A stretch of 64,000 bases of DNA. It comes from Hyphomicrobiales bacterium. Lineage in GTDB: Bacteria; Pseudomonadota; Alphaproteobacteria; Rhizobiales; Aestuariivirgaceae. Shown piece after piece: positions 32,516-42,652 of this stretch. Where the stretch lies: the NCBI GenBank assembly GCA_016710435.1, contig JADJVV010000001.1, forward strand, positions 2,812,501-2,876,500, given 5' to 3'. The notes under the pieces are model-generated. The model was not told the DNA's origin, searched no databases, and was given only the letters and a program-made list of their open reading frames with translations. The position numbers and the translations under genes were made by a program. Positions within the stretch are counted from its first letter, which is position 1, and every line of letters begins with the position of its first letter.

Positions 32516-34588
32516 ATGGCCCGCCAATACGCTCTCGAAGACTATCGCAACTTCGGCATCATGGCCCACATTGATGCCGGCAAGACGACGACGACCGAAC
32601 GCATCCTGTATTACACGGGCAAGAGCCACAAGATTGGCGAAGTGCACGACGGCGCTGCCACCATGGATTTCATGGAGCAGGAGCAGGAGCGCGGCATCAC
32701 CATCACGTCTGCTGCCACGACAGCCATCTGGGCTGGCAAGCGCATGAACATCATCGACACGCCCGGACACGTGGACTTCACGATTGAAGTCGAACGTTCG
32801 CTCCGCGTGCTCGACGGCGCTGTCTGCGTTCTCGACTCCAACCAGGGCGTTGAGCCCCAGACGGAGACCGTGTGGCGCCAGGGCGACAAGTACAGCGTTC
32901 CGCGCATTGTCTTCTGTAACAAGATGGACAAGACGGGCGCTTCCTTCGAGCAGTGCATCAAGGACATCAAGGAACGTCTCGGCGCCAAGCCGGTTCCGAT
33001 CCAGCTGCCCATCGGCGCTGAAGCCGACTTCAAGGGCCTCATCGACCTCGTCCGCATGGTCGGCGTTGTCTGGGAAGACGAAGCGCTCGGCGCCAAGTTC
33101 CACGACATTGAAATTCCGGCCGACCTGAAGGACGCCGCGATTGCTGCCCGTGCCGAAATGGTCGAAGCCTGCGCCGAACTCGACGACCAGGCGATGGACG
33201 ATTATCTCAACGGCAAGGAACTGACGAACGAGACCATCAAGCGGCTGATCCGCAAGGCGGTCCTCACCGGCGCCTTCTTCCCGGTTCTCTGTGGCTCGGC
33301 CTTCAAGAACAAGGGCGTGCAGCCTCTCCTCGACGCCGTCGTGGATTACCTGCCGTCGCCGCTCGACCGTCCGGCCATCAAGGGCATCGATCCCAAGGAT
33401 GACTCGGAAACGACGCGCAAGTCGTCCGACACCGAACCGCTGTCTCTCCTCGCCTTCAAGCTGATGGACGACCAGTACGGCGTGCTGACCTTCTGCCGCA
33501 TCTACTCGGGCGTGCTCGCCAAGGGTACTTCGCTGCTGAATTCCACCCGCGGCAAGACCGAACGTGTAGGCCGCATGGTTCTCATGCACGCCAACAACCG
33601 CGAGGAAATTGCCGAGGCACATGCCGGCGACATCGTTGCCCTCGTGGGCTTGAAGGAAAGCCGCACCGGCGACACGCTGTGCGACCCCGCCAAGCCCGTC
33701 ATTCTCGAAAAGATGGAATTCCCGGATCCCGTCATCGAAATGAAGGTCGAGCCGAAGACGAAGGCCGACCAGGAAAAGATGGCGGTTGCTCTTTACAAGC
33801 TCGCTGCCGAAGATCCGTCCTTCCGCGTTTCGACCGACTCCGAGTCCGGCGAAACGATCATCAAGGGCATGGGCGAACTTCACCTCGACATCAAGGTCGA
33901 CATCCTCAAGCGCACCCACAAGGTGGAAGTGCAGGTGGGTGCCCCGCAGGTCGCCTATCGTGAAGCCATCACCCGCAAGGTGACGAAGGACTACACCCAC
34001 AAGAAGCAGACCGGTGGTACGGGCCAGTTCGCCCGCGTCATCCTCGAGATCGAGCCGAACGAAAAGGGCGCAGGCAATGCCTTCGAATCCAAGATCGTCG
34101 GCGGCACGGTGCCGAAGGAATACATCCCCGGCGTCGAAAAGGGCCTGAACTCGGTTCTGTCGTCTGGTCCGCTCATCGGCTTCCCGGTGGTGGACATGAA
34201 GGTGACGCTGATCGACGGTGCCTACCACGAAGTCGACTCATCCGCGATCGCCTTCGAAATCGCAACCCGCGCCGCGATGCGCGAAGCTTTCGACACGGCT
34301 GGCGCAGTGCTGCTCGAGCCGATGATGAAGGTGGAAGTGACATCGCCGGAAGAGTTCGTTGGCTCCGTGATCGGTGACCTGAACTCCCGCCGCGGCCAGA
34401 TTGTCGGCACCTCGATGCGCGGCAACGCCAACATCATCAACGCGCTTGTGCCGCTCGCCAACATGTTCGGTTACATCAACAACCTGCGCTCCATGAGCCA
34501 GGGCCGCGCGTCCTACACGATGCAGTTCGACCACTATGCCCAGGTTCCGGGCGCCGTGGCCGAAGAAGTCAAAAAGAAATACGCCTAA
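32516..34588 (+). CDS. fusA: Elongation factor G
   Basis: 690 aa translocation GTPase. G1 AHIDAGKTTTTERILYYTG, G2 RGITITSAATTA, G3 DTPGHVDF, G4 NKMDKTGA, then domains II-V; domain IV contains HKKQTGGTGQFA. Promotes mRNA-tRNA translocation and, with RRF, ribosome recycling. Single fusA copy in the window, followed by tuf copy 2 after 25 bases. Confidence 0.98.
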   Translation: MARQYALEDYRNFGIMAHIDAGKTTTTERILYYTGKSHKIGEVHDGAATMDFMEQEQERGITITSAATTAIWAGKRMNIIDTPGHVDFTIEVERSLRVLDGAVCVLDSNQGVEPQTETVWRQGDKYSVPRIVFCNKMDKTGASFEQCIKDIKERLGAKPVPIQLPIGAEADFKGLIDLVRMVGVVWEDEALGAKFHDIEIPADLKDAAIAARAEMVEACAELDDQAMDDYLNGKELTNETIKRLIRKAVLTGAFFPVLCGSAFKNKGVQPLLDAVVDYLPSPLDRPAIKGIDPKDDSETTRKSSDTEPLSLLAFKLMDDQYGVLTFCRIYSGVLAKGTSLLNSTRGKTERVGRMVLMHANNREEIAEAHAGDIVALVGLKESRTGDTLCDPAKPVILEKMEFPDPVIEMKVEPKTKADQEKMAVALYKLAAEDPSFRVSTDSESGETIIKGMGELHLDIKVDILKRTHKVEVQVGAPQVAYREAITRKVTKDYTHKKQTGGTGQFARVILEIEPNEKGAGNAFESKIVGGTVPKEYIPGVEKGLNSVLSSGPLIGFPVVDMKVTLIDGAYHEVDSSAIAFEIATRAAMREAFDTAGAVLLEPMMKVEVTSPEEFVGSVIGDLNSRRGQIVGTSMRGNANIINALVPLANMFGYINNLRSMSQGRASYTMQFDHYAQVPGAVAEEVKKKYA

Positions 34589-34613
34589 TCAGTTTTGAGA
34601 ACGGAGACCTCCG

Positions 34614-35804
<1,191 letters not shown>

Positions 35805-35818
35805 GGGCAGGGCAAACC

Positions 35819-36127
35819 ATGCAACGCCAGAATATCCGGATCCGTCTCAAAGCGTTCGATTATCGCATTCTCGATAACTCGACCCGCGAGATCGTGAACA
35901 CCGCGAAGCGCACCGGCGCACAGGTCCGTGGACCTGTGCCGCTTCCCACGCGCATCGAGAAGTTCACTGTGAACCGTTCGCCCCACGTGGACAAGAAAAG
36001 CCGCGAGCAGTTCGAGATGCGTACGCATCGCCGCCTGCTTGATATCGTGGATCCGACGCCGCAGACCGTGGACGCGCTGATGAAGCTCGACCTCGCCGCT
36101 GGCGTTGACGTTGAAATCAAGCTCTGA
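35819..36127 (+). CDS. rpsJ: 30S ribosomal protein S10 (NusE)
   Basis: 102 aa: MQRQNIRIRLKAFDYRILDNSTREIV and the long loop PLPTRIEKFTVNRSPHVDKKSREQFEMRTHRR. Head protein of the 30S subunit, and with NusB part of transcription antitermination and NusG coupling. Opens the S10 gene group, 14 bases after tuf. Confidence 0.97.
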   Translation: MQRQNIRIRLKAFDYRILDNSTREIVNTAKRTGAQVRGPVPLPTRIEKFTVNRSPHVDKKSREQFEMRTHRRLLDIVDPTPQTVDALMKLDLAAGVDVEIKL

Positions 36128-36153
36128 GTTTCAAAGAGCCTCTGGAGAGAAAA

Positions 36154-36846
36154 ATGCGTTCAGGCCTTATCGCCAGAAAGCTGGGAATGACCCGGATCTA
36201 CACGGAAGAGGGCGCGCAAGTGCCCGTGACCGTGTTGAAGGTGGACACTGTCCACGTGGTCGCCCACAGGACTGCTGAGAAGGATGGCTATTCGGCCATT
36301 CAGCTCGGCTCAGGTACACCCAAGATCAAGCGCCTGACCAAGGCTGAGCGCGGCCACTTCGCCAAGGCGAAGGTGGAGCCGAAGCGCAAGCTGCAGGAAT
36401 TCCGCGTCGCCCCCGACATGGCTATGCCAGTCGGCGCCGAAGTGACCGCCGACCATTTCGTCGCCGGCCAGTTCGTCGACGTGACCGGCACCACCAAGGG
36501 CAAGGGTTTTGCCGGCGGTATGAAGCGCTGGAACTTCGGCGGTCTGCGTGCCACGCACGGCGTGTCCGTCAGCCACCGCTCCATCGGTTCCACGGGTAAC
36601 CGTCAGGATCCGGGCAAGGTGTTCAAGAACAAGAAGATGCCGGGTCACCTCGGCGTCGAAACCGTGACCACGCAGAACGTCGAAGTCGTCAAGACCGACG
36701 CCGACCGCGGTCTCATCCTGCTCAAGGGCTCGGTTCCGGGCGCGCGTGGCGGCTGGGTCAGCCTCCGCGATGCGGTCAAGCGCAAGCTGCCGGAAGGTGC
36801 CCCGAAGCCGGGTGCCTTCAAGGCTGCTTCGGAAGCGCAAGGTTAA
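36154..36846 (+). CDS. rplC: 50S ribosomal protein L3
   Basis: 230 aa. GLIARKLGMTRIYTEEG opening, the extended loop GFAGGMKRWNFGGLRATHGVS reaching the peptidyl-transferase centre, and the HRSIGSTGNRQDPGKVFKNKKMPGH segment. An early assembly protein of the 50S subunit. 26 bases after rpsJ. Confidence 0.97.
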   Translation: MRSGLIARKLGMTRIYTEEGAQVPVTVLKVDTVHVVAHRTAEKDGYSAIQLGSGTPKIKRLTKAERGHFAKAKVEPKRKLQEFRVAPDMAMPVGAEVTADHFVAGQFVDVTGTTKGKGFAGGMKRWNFGGLRATHGVSVSHRSIGSTGNRQDPGKVFKNKKMPGHLGVETVTTQNVEVVKTDADRGLILLKGSVPGARGGWVSLRDAVKRKLPEGAPKPGAFKAASEAQG

Positions 36847-36862
36847 GTGAGGCGCTGAAATC

Positions 36863-37483
36863 ATGAAACTCGACGTCAAGACACTCGAAGCAACATCAGC
36901 CGGTTCGGTTGAGCTGTCCGAGGCCATCTTTGGTCTCGATCCGCGCCACGACATCCTTCATCGCGTCGTGCAGTGGCAGCTGAACAAGCGTCAGCAGGGC
37001 ACCCACCAGGCGAAGACACGCGCCGAGGTGGATCGCACCACCAAAAAGATGTACCGCCAGAAGGGCACCGGTGGCGCCCGTCACGGTTCGCGCAAGCCCG
37101 GTCTGTTCGTGGGCGGCGGCAAGGCCTTTGGCCCGCGCTTCCGCAGCCATGAAACGGCGCTGAACAAGAAGGTCCGCGCGCTTGGCCTCAAGCACGCCCT
37201 CTCGACCAAGGTGAAGGCTTCCGAGCTGATCATCGTGGACAAGGCGGAACTCGCGGAAGCCAAGACCAAGTCGGTCAAGGCGGTCTTCGAGAAGCTCGGC
37301 CTCGTCAACGCGCTGATCATCGACGGCGCGGTGCTGAACGAGGGCTTCGCCAAGGCAGCCCGCAACATTCCGAACATTGACGTGCTGCCCATCCAGGGCA
37401 TCAACGTCTACGACATTCTCCGTCGCAAGAACCTGGTTCTGACGAAGGCGGCTGTCGAAGCTCTGGAGGCTCGCTTCAAATGA
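36863..37483 (+). CDS. rplD: 50S ribosomal protein L4
   Basis: 206 aa. The long loop VDRTTKKMYRQKGTGGARHGSRKPGLFVGGGKAFGPRFRS enters the exit tunnel, where L4 and L22 form the constriction (macrolide contact region). In E. coli L4 autoregulates the S10 operon; no matching leader was recognised here. Overlaps rplW by four bases. Confidence 0.97.
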   Translation: MKLDVKTLEATSAGSVELSEAIFGLDPRHDILHRVVQWQLNKRQQGTHQAKTRAEVDRTTKKMYRQKGTGGARHGSRKPGLFVGGGKAFGPRFRSHETALNKKVRALGLKHALSTKVKASELIIVDKAELAEAKTKSVKAVFEKLGLVNALIIDGAVLNEGFAKAARNIPNIDVLPIQGINVYDILRRKNLVLTKAAVEALEARFK

Positions 37484-37773
37484 GCAAGGAACACTACTAC
37501 AGCATCATCCTGTCCCCATCGATCACCGAAAAGGGCACGATGGTTTCGGCTTCCAACCAGATCGTCTTCAACGTCGCCCGCGACGCCACGAAGACGGAGA
37601 TCAAGAAGGCCATCGAAGGTCTTTTCGGTGTGAAGGTGAAGGCCGTCAACACGCTCGTCCGCAAGGGCAAGCTCCGGACGTTCCGCGGACGCAAGTCCCT
37701 GCTGGGCGACAAGAAGAAGGCTTACGTCACGCTCGCCGAGGGCGAACGCCTCGACGTGACGACCGGTCTGTAA
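37480..37773 (+). CDS. rplW: 50S ribosomal protein L23
   Basis: 97 aa. SPSITEKGTMVSASNQIVFNVARDATKTEIKKAIEGLF core and the GRKSLLGDKKKAYVTL end are typical. Located at the tunnel exit, where it docks trigger factor and SRP. Start overlaps the rplD stop (ATGA), implying translational coupling. Confidence 0.96.
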   Translation: MSKEHYYSIILSPSITEKGTMVSASNQIVFNVARDATKTEIKKAIEGLFGVKVKAVNTLVRKGKLRTFRGRKSLLGDKKKAYVTLAEGERLDVTTGL

Positions 37774-37785
37774 GGGTCAAGAACA

Positions 37786-38613
37786 ATGGCACTCAAGACA
37801 TTCAACCCCACCTCAGCCGGACGCCGCCACCTGATCCAGGTGGATCGTTCCGACCTCTTCAAGGGCAAGCCCGTGAAGAGCCTGGTGACGGGCCAGAAGA
37901 ACAACGGCGGCCGTGGCAACACCGGCCGCGTCACCACCCGCGGCCAGGGCGGCGGCCACAAGCAGGCTTACCGCCTGATCGACTTCAAGCGCACGAAGCA
38001 TGGCATGCCTGCCACGGTCGAGCGTCTTGAATACGATCCGAACCGCACCTCGTTCATCGCGCTGATCAAGTACGCCGATGGCACGCTCTCCTACATCCTG
38101 GCGCCGCAGCGCCTGGCCGTGGGCGATCAGGTCATCTCGGGTCCGAGCGTCGACGTGAAGCCCGGCAACGCGATGCCGATTGGCGCCGTTCCCGTGGGCA
38201 CGATCGTGCACAACGTGGAAACGAAGCCCGGCTCCGGCGGTTCGCTCGCCCGCGCCGCTGGCACCTACGTGATGGTCGCAGGCCGCGATGGCGCCAACGT
38301 CATCATCAAGCTCAAGTCCGGTGAAACCCGCATGGTGCCGGCCATCGGCATGGCCTCCATCGGCGCCGTGTCGAACCCGGACCACCTCAACGAAGTGGTC
38401 GGCAAGGCCGGCCGCACCCGCTGGAAGGGCTGGCGCCCGATCTCGCGCGGTATTGCCCGCAACCCGGTCGACCATCCGAACGGTGGCCGTACCAACGGTG
38501 GTAAGCACTGGGCAACGCCGTGGGGCAAGCCGACCAAGGGCAAGAAGACACGCACCAACAAGCGTACGACCAAGATGATCGTGCGCAGCCGCCACGACCG
38601 CAAGAAGTCTTAA
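37786..38613 (+). CDS. rplB: 50S ribosomal protein L2
   Basis: 275 aa. MALKTFNPTSAGRRHLIQVD opening, central OB/SH3-like domains, and the C-terminal GVARNPVDHP-type segment (here GIARNPVDHPNGG) with the histidine near the peptidyl-transferase centre. Primary 23S rRNA binder needed for subunit association. Confidence 0.98.
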   Translation: MALKTFNPTSAGRRHLIQVDRSDLFKGKPVKSLVTGQKNNGGRGNTGRVTTRGQGGGHKQAYRLIDFKRTKHGMPATVERLEYDPNRTSFIALIKYADGTLSYILAPQRLAVGDQVISGPSVDVKPGNAMPIGAVPVGTIVHNVETKPGSGGSLARAAGTYVMVAGRDGANVIIKLKSGETRMVPAIGMASIGAVSNPDHLNEVVGKAGRTRWKGWRPISRGIARNPVDHPNGGRTNGGKHWATPWGKPTKGKKTRTNKRTTKMIVRSRHDRKKS

Positions 38614-38626
38614 GGGGTAGCGCGAC

Positions 38627-38905
38627 ATGACACGCTCCGTATGGAAAGGCCCGTTCGTTGACGGGTATCTGCTGAAAAAGGCCGACGCCGCCCGCGGCTC
38701 GCGCCAGGCGATCAAGACGTGGAGCCGCCGCTCCACGATCCTGCCGAACTTTGTGGGCCTGACCTTTCAGGTTCACAATGGCAACAAGTTCATCCCCGTG
38801 CACGTGACCGAAGAAATGGTCGGTCACAAGCTCGGCGAGTTCGCACCGACCCGGACCTTCAAGGCCCATGGCGGTTCGGACAAGAAGGCCGCGGCCGGAA
38901 AGTAA
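38627..38905 (+). CDS. rpsS: 30S ribosomal protein S19
   Basis: 92 aa: TRSVWKGPFVDGYLLKKAD, then IKTWSRRSTILPNFVGLTFQVHNGNKFIPV and KLGEFAPTRTFKAHG. Forms a head complex with S13 near the A-site finger. Six bases before rplV. Confidence 0.97.
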   Translation: MTRSVWKGPFVDGYLLKKADAARGSRQAIKTWSRRSTILPNFVGLTFQVHNGNKFIPVHVTEEMVGHKLGEFAPTRTFKAHGGSDKKAAAGK

Positions 38906-38911
38906 CGAGCC

Positions 38912-39304
38912 ATGAGCAAGCCCAAGACAAAGCGCGCGCTGCCAGCCACCGAGGCCAAGGCGACCACCCGTTCGATCCGCATCAACACGCGCAAGCTGAA
39001 TGATGTGGCGGCGGAAATCCGCGGCATGAAGGTGCAGAGGGCGCTCGCCCACCTGCAGTTCTCGCCGCGCCGCATCGCCAAGGACGTGAAGAAGACGCTG
39101 GAAAGCGCCATCGCCAACGCCGAGAACAACCACGACCTCGACATCAACAACCTGATTGTTGCCGAGGCCTGGACCGGCAAGAACCTGGTGATGAAGCGCT
39201 GGTTCCCGGATGCACGCGGCCGGGTCGGCCACATCCACAAATTCTTTTCTGAACTGACGATCGTCGTCCGGGAAGTGACTCCCGAAGCGAAGGAGGCCGC
39301 ATAA
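38912..39304 (+). CDS. rplV: 50S ribosomal protein L22
   Basis: 130 aa. The core KLNDVAAEIRGMKVQRALAHLQFSPRRIAKDVKKTLESAIANAENN and the beta-hairpin (KRWFPDARGRVGHIHK) that lines the exit tunnel and macrolide site. TAATG overlap of one base with rpsC. Confidence 0.97.
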   Translation: MSKPKTKRALPATEAKATTRSIRINTRKLNDVAAEIRGMKVQRALAHLQFSPRRIAKDVKKTLESAIANAENNHDLDINNLIVAEAWTGKNLVMKRWFPDARGRVGHIHKFFSELTIVVREVTPEAKEAA

Positions 39305-40017
39305 TGGGTCAGAAAGTCAATCCCATTGGCATGCGCCTGGGCGTAATCCGCACGTGGGATTCCCGCTGGTTCGCCAACAGCCGCGAATACGGCAAGCTCC
39401 TCCACGAGGACATGGCGATCCGCGAATACCTCAAGGCCGAGCTGAAGCAGGCTGGTGTCTCGAAGGTCATCATCGAGCGTCCGCACAAGAAGTGCCGCGT
39501 CACGATCTACTCGGCCCGTCCGGGCGTGGTGATCGGCAAGAAGGGCGCCGACATTGAAAAGCTGCGCAAGCGCGTGGCCGAAATGACGGGCTCGGAAGTG
39601 CACCTCAACATCGTTGAAGTGCGCAAGCCCGAGATCGACGCCACCCTGGTCGCCGACAACATTGCCCAGCAGCTCGAACGCCGCGTGGCCTTCCGCCGTG
39701 CGATGAAGCGTGCCGTGCAGTCGGCTCAGCGCATGGGCGCCCTCGGCATCAAGATCACCTGCGCCGGCCGTCTGGGCGGCGCCGAAATCGCCCGCACCGA
39801 ATGGTACCGTGAAGGCCGCGTGCCGCTGCACACGCTGCGCGCCGACGTCGATTACGGTGTCGCCACAGCCCACACGGCCTACGGCACCAACGGCGTGAAG
39901 GTCTGGATCTTCAAGGGTGAAATCCTCGAGCACGACCCGATGGCCACCGACAAGCGCTTTGCGGAACAGCAGGAAGGCGGCGGAAGCCGTCCGCCGCGCC
40001 GCGAAGAGCGGAATTGA
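39304..40017 (+). CDS. rpsC: 30S ribosomal protein S3
   Basis: 237 aa. GQKVNPIGMRLG start, a KH domain with RPGVVIGKKGADIEKLR, and a basic C-terminal tail. Part of the mRNA entry channel, where S3, S4 and S5 give the ribosome helicase activity. Translationally coupled to rplV through the shared A of TAATG. Confidence 0.98.
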   Translation: MGQKVNPIGMRLGVIRTWDSRWFANSREYGKLLHEDMAIREYLKAELKQAGVSKVIIERPHKKCRVTIYSARPGVVIGKKGADIEKLRKRVAEMTGSEVHLNIVEVRKPEIDATLVADNIAQQLERRVAFRRAMKRAVQSAQRMGALGIKITCAGRLGGAEIARTEWYREGRVPLHTLRADVDYGVATAHTAYGTNGVKVWIFKGEILEHDPMATDKRFAEQQEGGGSRPPRREERN

Positions 40018-40032
40018 GACAGCGAGTAGATC

Positions 40033-40446
40033 ATGCTGCAACCAAAGAAAACAAAGTACCGCAAGGCCCACAAGGGCCGCATCCATGGCAATGCCACGAG
40101 CTGCAATACGCTCGACTTCGGCAACTTCGGTCTCAAGGCTCTTGAGCCGGAGCGCCTGACGGCCCGCCAGATCGAAGCGGCCCGCCGCGCTCTTGCCCGT
40201 GGCATGAAGCGCGCCGGCCGCATCTGGATCCGTGTCTTCCCGGACGTTCCGGTCTCCAAGAAGCCAGCCGAAGTCCGCATGGGCTCCGGCAAGGGTTCCA
40301 CGGAATACTGGGCCGCCCGCGTGAAGCCGGGCCGCGTGCTGTTCGAAATCGACGGCGTTCCGCGCAATGTCGCTGAGGAATCCCTCAGCCTTGCCGCCGC
40401 CAAGTTGCCCATCAAGACGCGCTTTGTTGCGCGCCTCGGTGAATAA
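40033..40446 (+). CDS. rplP: 50S ribosomal protein L16
   Basis: 137 aa. MLQPKKTKYRKAHKGRIHG start, ARQIEAARRALARGMKRAGRIWIRVFPD, and the MGSGKGSTEYWAARVKPGR loop that touches A-site tRNA. Late-binding 50S protein required for peptidyl-transferase activity. Confidence 0.97.
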   Translation: MLQPKKTKYRKAHKGRIHGNATSCNTLDFGNFGLKALEPERLTARQIEAARRALARGMKRAGRIWIRVFPDVPVSKKPAEVRMGSGKGSTEYWAARVKPGRVLFEIDGVPRNVAEESLSLAAAKLPIKTRFVARLGE

Positions 40447-40460
40447 GGGGAGAGAGCATC

Positions 40461-40655
40461 ATGAAGATGAGTGACGTTCGCGCCCTCAGCAGCGACCAGA
40501 TCAAGGACGAAATCCTGAAGCTCCGCAAGGAGCAGCTGAACCTGCGTTTCCAGCGCGCCTCAGGCCAGCTGGAAAAGACCAACCGCATCCGCCAGATCCG
40601 CCGCGACATCGCCCGTCTCAAGACGCAGGCGACCGTGTCGGCCAAGGCCAAGTAA
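40461..40655 (+). CDS. rpmC: 50S ribosomal protein L29
   Basis: 64 aa, two long helices: DVRALSSDQIKDEILKLRKEQLNLRFQ and KTNRIRQIRRDIARLKT. Sits beside L23 at the tunnel exit. ATG 40461 follows GGGGAGAG; an internal ATG two codons on is a possible but less supported start. Confidence 0.95.
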   Translation: MKMSDVRALSSDQIKDEILKLRKEQLNLRFQRASGQLEKTNRIRQIRRDIARLKTQATVSAKAK

Positions 40656-40670
40656 GAGAGACGCAAGAAC

Positions 40671-40919
40671 ATGCCCAAGCGCATCCTGCAAGGTGTGGTC
40701 GTCAGCGACAAGAACGACAAGACCATCGTGGTGAAGGTGGAACGCCGCCTCCGCCATCCGGTGTTCAAGAAGACCGTGCGTGTGTCGAAGAAGTATCACG
40801 CCCATGACGAAAAGAATGAAGCCAAGGTTGGCGAGATCGTCCGCATCCAGGAGGCCCGGCCTCTGTCCAAGCAGAAGCGCTGGACACTGGTCGAGAAGGT
40901 CGACGCGGCCAAGGCTTGA
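40671..40919 (+). CDS. rpsQ: 30S ribosomal protein S17
   Basis: 82 aa OB-fold protein: MPKRILQGVVVSDKNDKTIVVKVERR and KKYHAHDEKNEAKVGEIVRIQEARPLSK. Primary 16S rRNA 5' domain binder. Spaced 15-17 bases from rpmC and rplN. Confidence 0.97.
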   Translation: MPKRILQGVVVSDKNDKTIVVKVERRLRHPVFKKTVRVSKKYHAHDEKNEAKVGEIVRIQEARPLSKQKRWTLVEKVDAAKA

Positions 40920-40936
40920 ACTGAACAGGTGAAACC

Positions 40937-41305
40937 ATGATCCAACAAGAGACAAATCTCGACGTTGCCGACAATTCCGGTGCCCGCCGCGTTCAGTGCA
41001 TCAAGGTGCTCGGCGGCTCCAAGCGCCGTTACGCTGGCGTGGGCGACATCATCGTCGTGTCGGTGAAGGATGCCATTCCGCGCGGTCGCGTGAAGAAGGG
41101 CGCCGTCATGAAGGCGATCGTCGTGCGCACCGCCAAGGACATCCGCCGTGCGGATGGTTCGGCGATCCGCTTCGACCGCAACGCCGCGGTCCTCATCAAT
41201 GCCCAGGGCGAGCCCGTGGGCACGCGTATCTTCGGACCGGTTCCGCGTGAACTGCGTTCCAAGAACCAGATGAAGATCATCTCGCTCGCACCGGAGGTCC
41301 TCTAA
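40937..41305 (+). CDS. rplN: 50S ribosomal protein L14
   Basis: 122 aa: MIQQETNLDVADNSGARRVQCIKVLGGSKRRYAGVGD start and the C-terminal GPVPRELRSKNQMKIISLAPEVL. Lies at the subunit interface (bridge B8), the target of the silencing factor RsfS. One base separates it from rplX; together they begin the spc group. Confidence 0.98.
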   Translation: MIQQETNLDVADNSGARRVQCIKVLGGSKRRYAGVGDIIVVSVKDAIPRGRVKKGAVMKAIVVRTAKDIRRADGSAIRFDRNAAVLINAQGEPVGTRIFGPVPRELRSKNQMKIISLAPEVL

Positions 41306-41306
41306 C

Positions 41307-41630
41307 ATGGCTGCGAAGCTGAAAATCAAGAAGGGTGACAAGGTTGTTGTCATCGCCGGCAAGGACAAGGGCAAGCAGGGCGAAGTCCTGCGTGTCATCC
41401 CCACGGAAAACCGCGCCGTCGTCTCGGGTGTGAACGTTGCCAAGCGTCACACCAAGCAGACGCCGACCCAGGAAGGCGGCATCGTTCAGCAGAGCATGCC
41501 GATCCACATTTCGAACATCGCGCTGCGCGACCCGAAGGACGGCAAGCCGACCCGCGTGGGCTTCAAGACCCTCGCCGACGGCAAGAAAGTCCGCGTTGCC
41601 AAGCGTTCAGGAGAGACGATCAATGGCTGA
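41307..41630 (+). CDS. rplX: 50S ribosomal protein L24
   Basis: 107 aa KOW-fold protein: KLKIKKGDKVVVIAGKDKGKQGEVLRVIPTENRAVVSGVN, with CALRDPKDGKPTRVGFK-type end (here IALRDPKDGKPTRVG). Initiates 50S assembly by binding the 5' end of 23S rRNA. The last eight bases overlap the rplE start. Confidence 0.96.
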   Translation: MAAKLKIKKGDKVVVIAGKDKGKQGEVLRVIPTENRAVVSGVNVAKRHTKQTPTQEGGIVQQSMPIHISNIALRDPKDGKPTRVGFKTLADGKKVRVAKRSGETING

Positions 41631-42315
41631 GGAAAAGAAAGCCAAGCCGGCGGCCGCCAAGGCTGACAAGCCCGCCGCCAAGGCTGAGAAGGGCGCCAAG
41701 AAGGCTGCCGAGAAGTCTGGCGTGGCTGATGCCAATGCCGGCCTGCCGGAAAACTATGTGCCGCGCCTTCGCAAGTTCTACGACGAAACCGTGAAGCCCG
41801 ACATGATCAAGCAGTTCGGCTACAAGAACGTCATGGAAGTGCCGAAGATCACCAAAATCGTCCTGAACATGGGCGTCGGTGAAGCCACGCAGGACTCCAA
41901 GTTGGTGAACGTCGCCGCTTCGGAACTGGAAAAGATCGCCGGCCAGAAGCCCGTGATCACCAAGTCCCGCAAGGCGATCGCGCAGTTCAAGATCCGCGAG
42001 AACCTGGCGATCGGCACCAAGGTGACGTTGCGCAAGACCCGCATGTACGAGTTCATGGACCGCCTCATCACCGTGGCCCTGCCGCGCGTGCGTGACTTCC
42101 GCGGCCTGACGGACCGTTCCTTCGACGGCCGTGGCAACTACGCCATGGGCATCAAGGAACACATCGTTTTCCCGGAAATCGACTACGACAAGATTGACCG
42201 GGTGTGGGGCATGGACGTGATCGTCTGCACGTCCGCGAAGACCGACGAGGAAGCCCGCGCGCTTCTCGCCGCCTTCAACTTCCCCTTCCGCAAGAGCCAG
42301 CGCAAAGCGGCTTAA
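41623..42315 (+). CDS. rplE: 50S ribosomal protein L5 with Lys/Ala-rich N-terminal extension
   Basis: 230 aa from ATG 41623 (AGGAGAG upstream), overlapping rplX by eight bases. The normal L5 begins at about residue 44 (NYVPRLRKFYDETVKPDMIKQFGYKNVMEVPKI) and runs through YAMGIKEHIVFPEID to the end. Before it lies about 40 residues of Lys/Ala/Glu (KKAKPAAAKADKPAAKAEK), not part of the typical ~185 aa bacterial L5. The frame is also open upstream within rplX but without a suitable start. L5 binds 5S rRNA and contacts P-site tRNA. The basic tail may add rRNA contacts; that is inference. Confidence 0.93.
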   Translation: MAEEKKAKPAAAKADKPAAKAEKGAKKAAEKSGVADANAGLPENYVPRLRKFYDETVKPDMIKQFGYKNVMEVPKITKIVLNMGVGEATQDSKLVNVAASELEKIAGQKPVITKSRKAIAQFKIRENLAIGTKVTLRKTRMYEFMDRLITVALPRVRDFRGLTDRSFDGRGNYAMGIKEHIVFPEIDYDKIDRVWGMDVIVCTSAKTDEEARALLAAFNFPFRKSQRKAA

Positions 42316-42331
42316 GGAGAGAGTTTATTTC

Positions 42332-42637
42332 ATGGCAAAGACAAGCTCGATCAACCGCAACGACAAGCGCCGCAAGATGGCGAAGTCTGCCGAAGGCAAG
42401 CGCAAGCGGCTGAAGGCCCTGATCCGCAACAAGACCACCCCGATGGAAGAGCGTTTCGCCGCTGTCCTGAGGCTGGCGGAAATGCCGCGCAACTCCGCCA
42501 AGGTGCGCATCCACAACCGCTGCGAAGTGACAGGCCGTTCGCGCGCCTATTACCGCAAACTCAAGATGTCGCGTATCGCGCTGCGCGATCTGGCCAACCA
42601 GGGTCTCATCCCCGGCATGGTCAAGTCGAGCTGGTAA
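42332..42637 (+). CDS. rpsN: 30S ribosomal protein S14 (zinc-free form)
   Basis: 101 aa long-form S14: NRNDKRRKMAKSAEGKRKRLKALIRN and CEVTGRSRAYYRKLKMSRIALRDLANQGLIPGMVKSSW. It lacks the CxxC...CxxC pairs of the short zinc form (a single cysteine remains), as usual in proteobacteria. Assembles into the 30S head with S3 and S10. Confidence 0.97.
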   Translation: MAKTSSINRNDKRRKMAKSAEGKRKRLKALIRNKTTPMEERFAAVLRLAEMPRNSAKVRIHNRCEVTGRSRAYYRKLKMSRIALRDLANQGLIPGMVKSSW

Positions 42638-42652
42638 GAGAGGATCAGGAAT

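Noticed and set aside
32030..34228. Minus-strand open frame opposite fusA and rpsG (about 732 codons)
   Set aside because: Antisense shadow of conserved GC-rich coding sequence.
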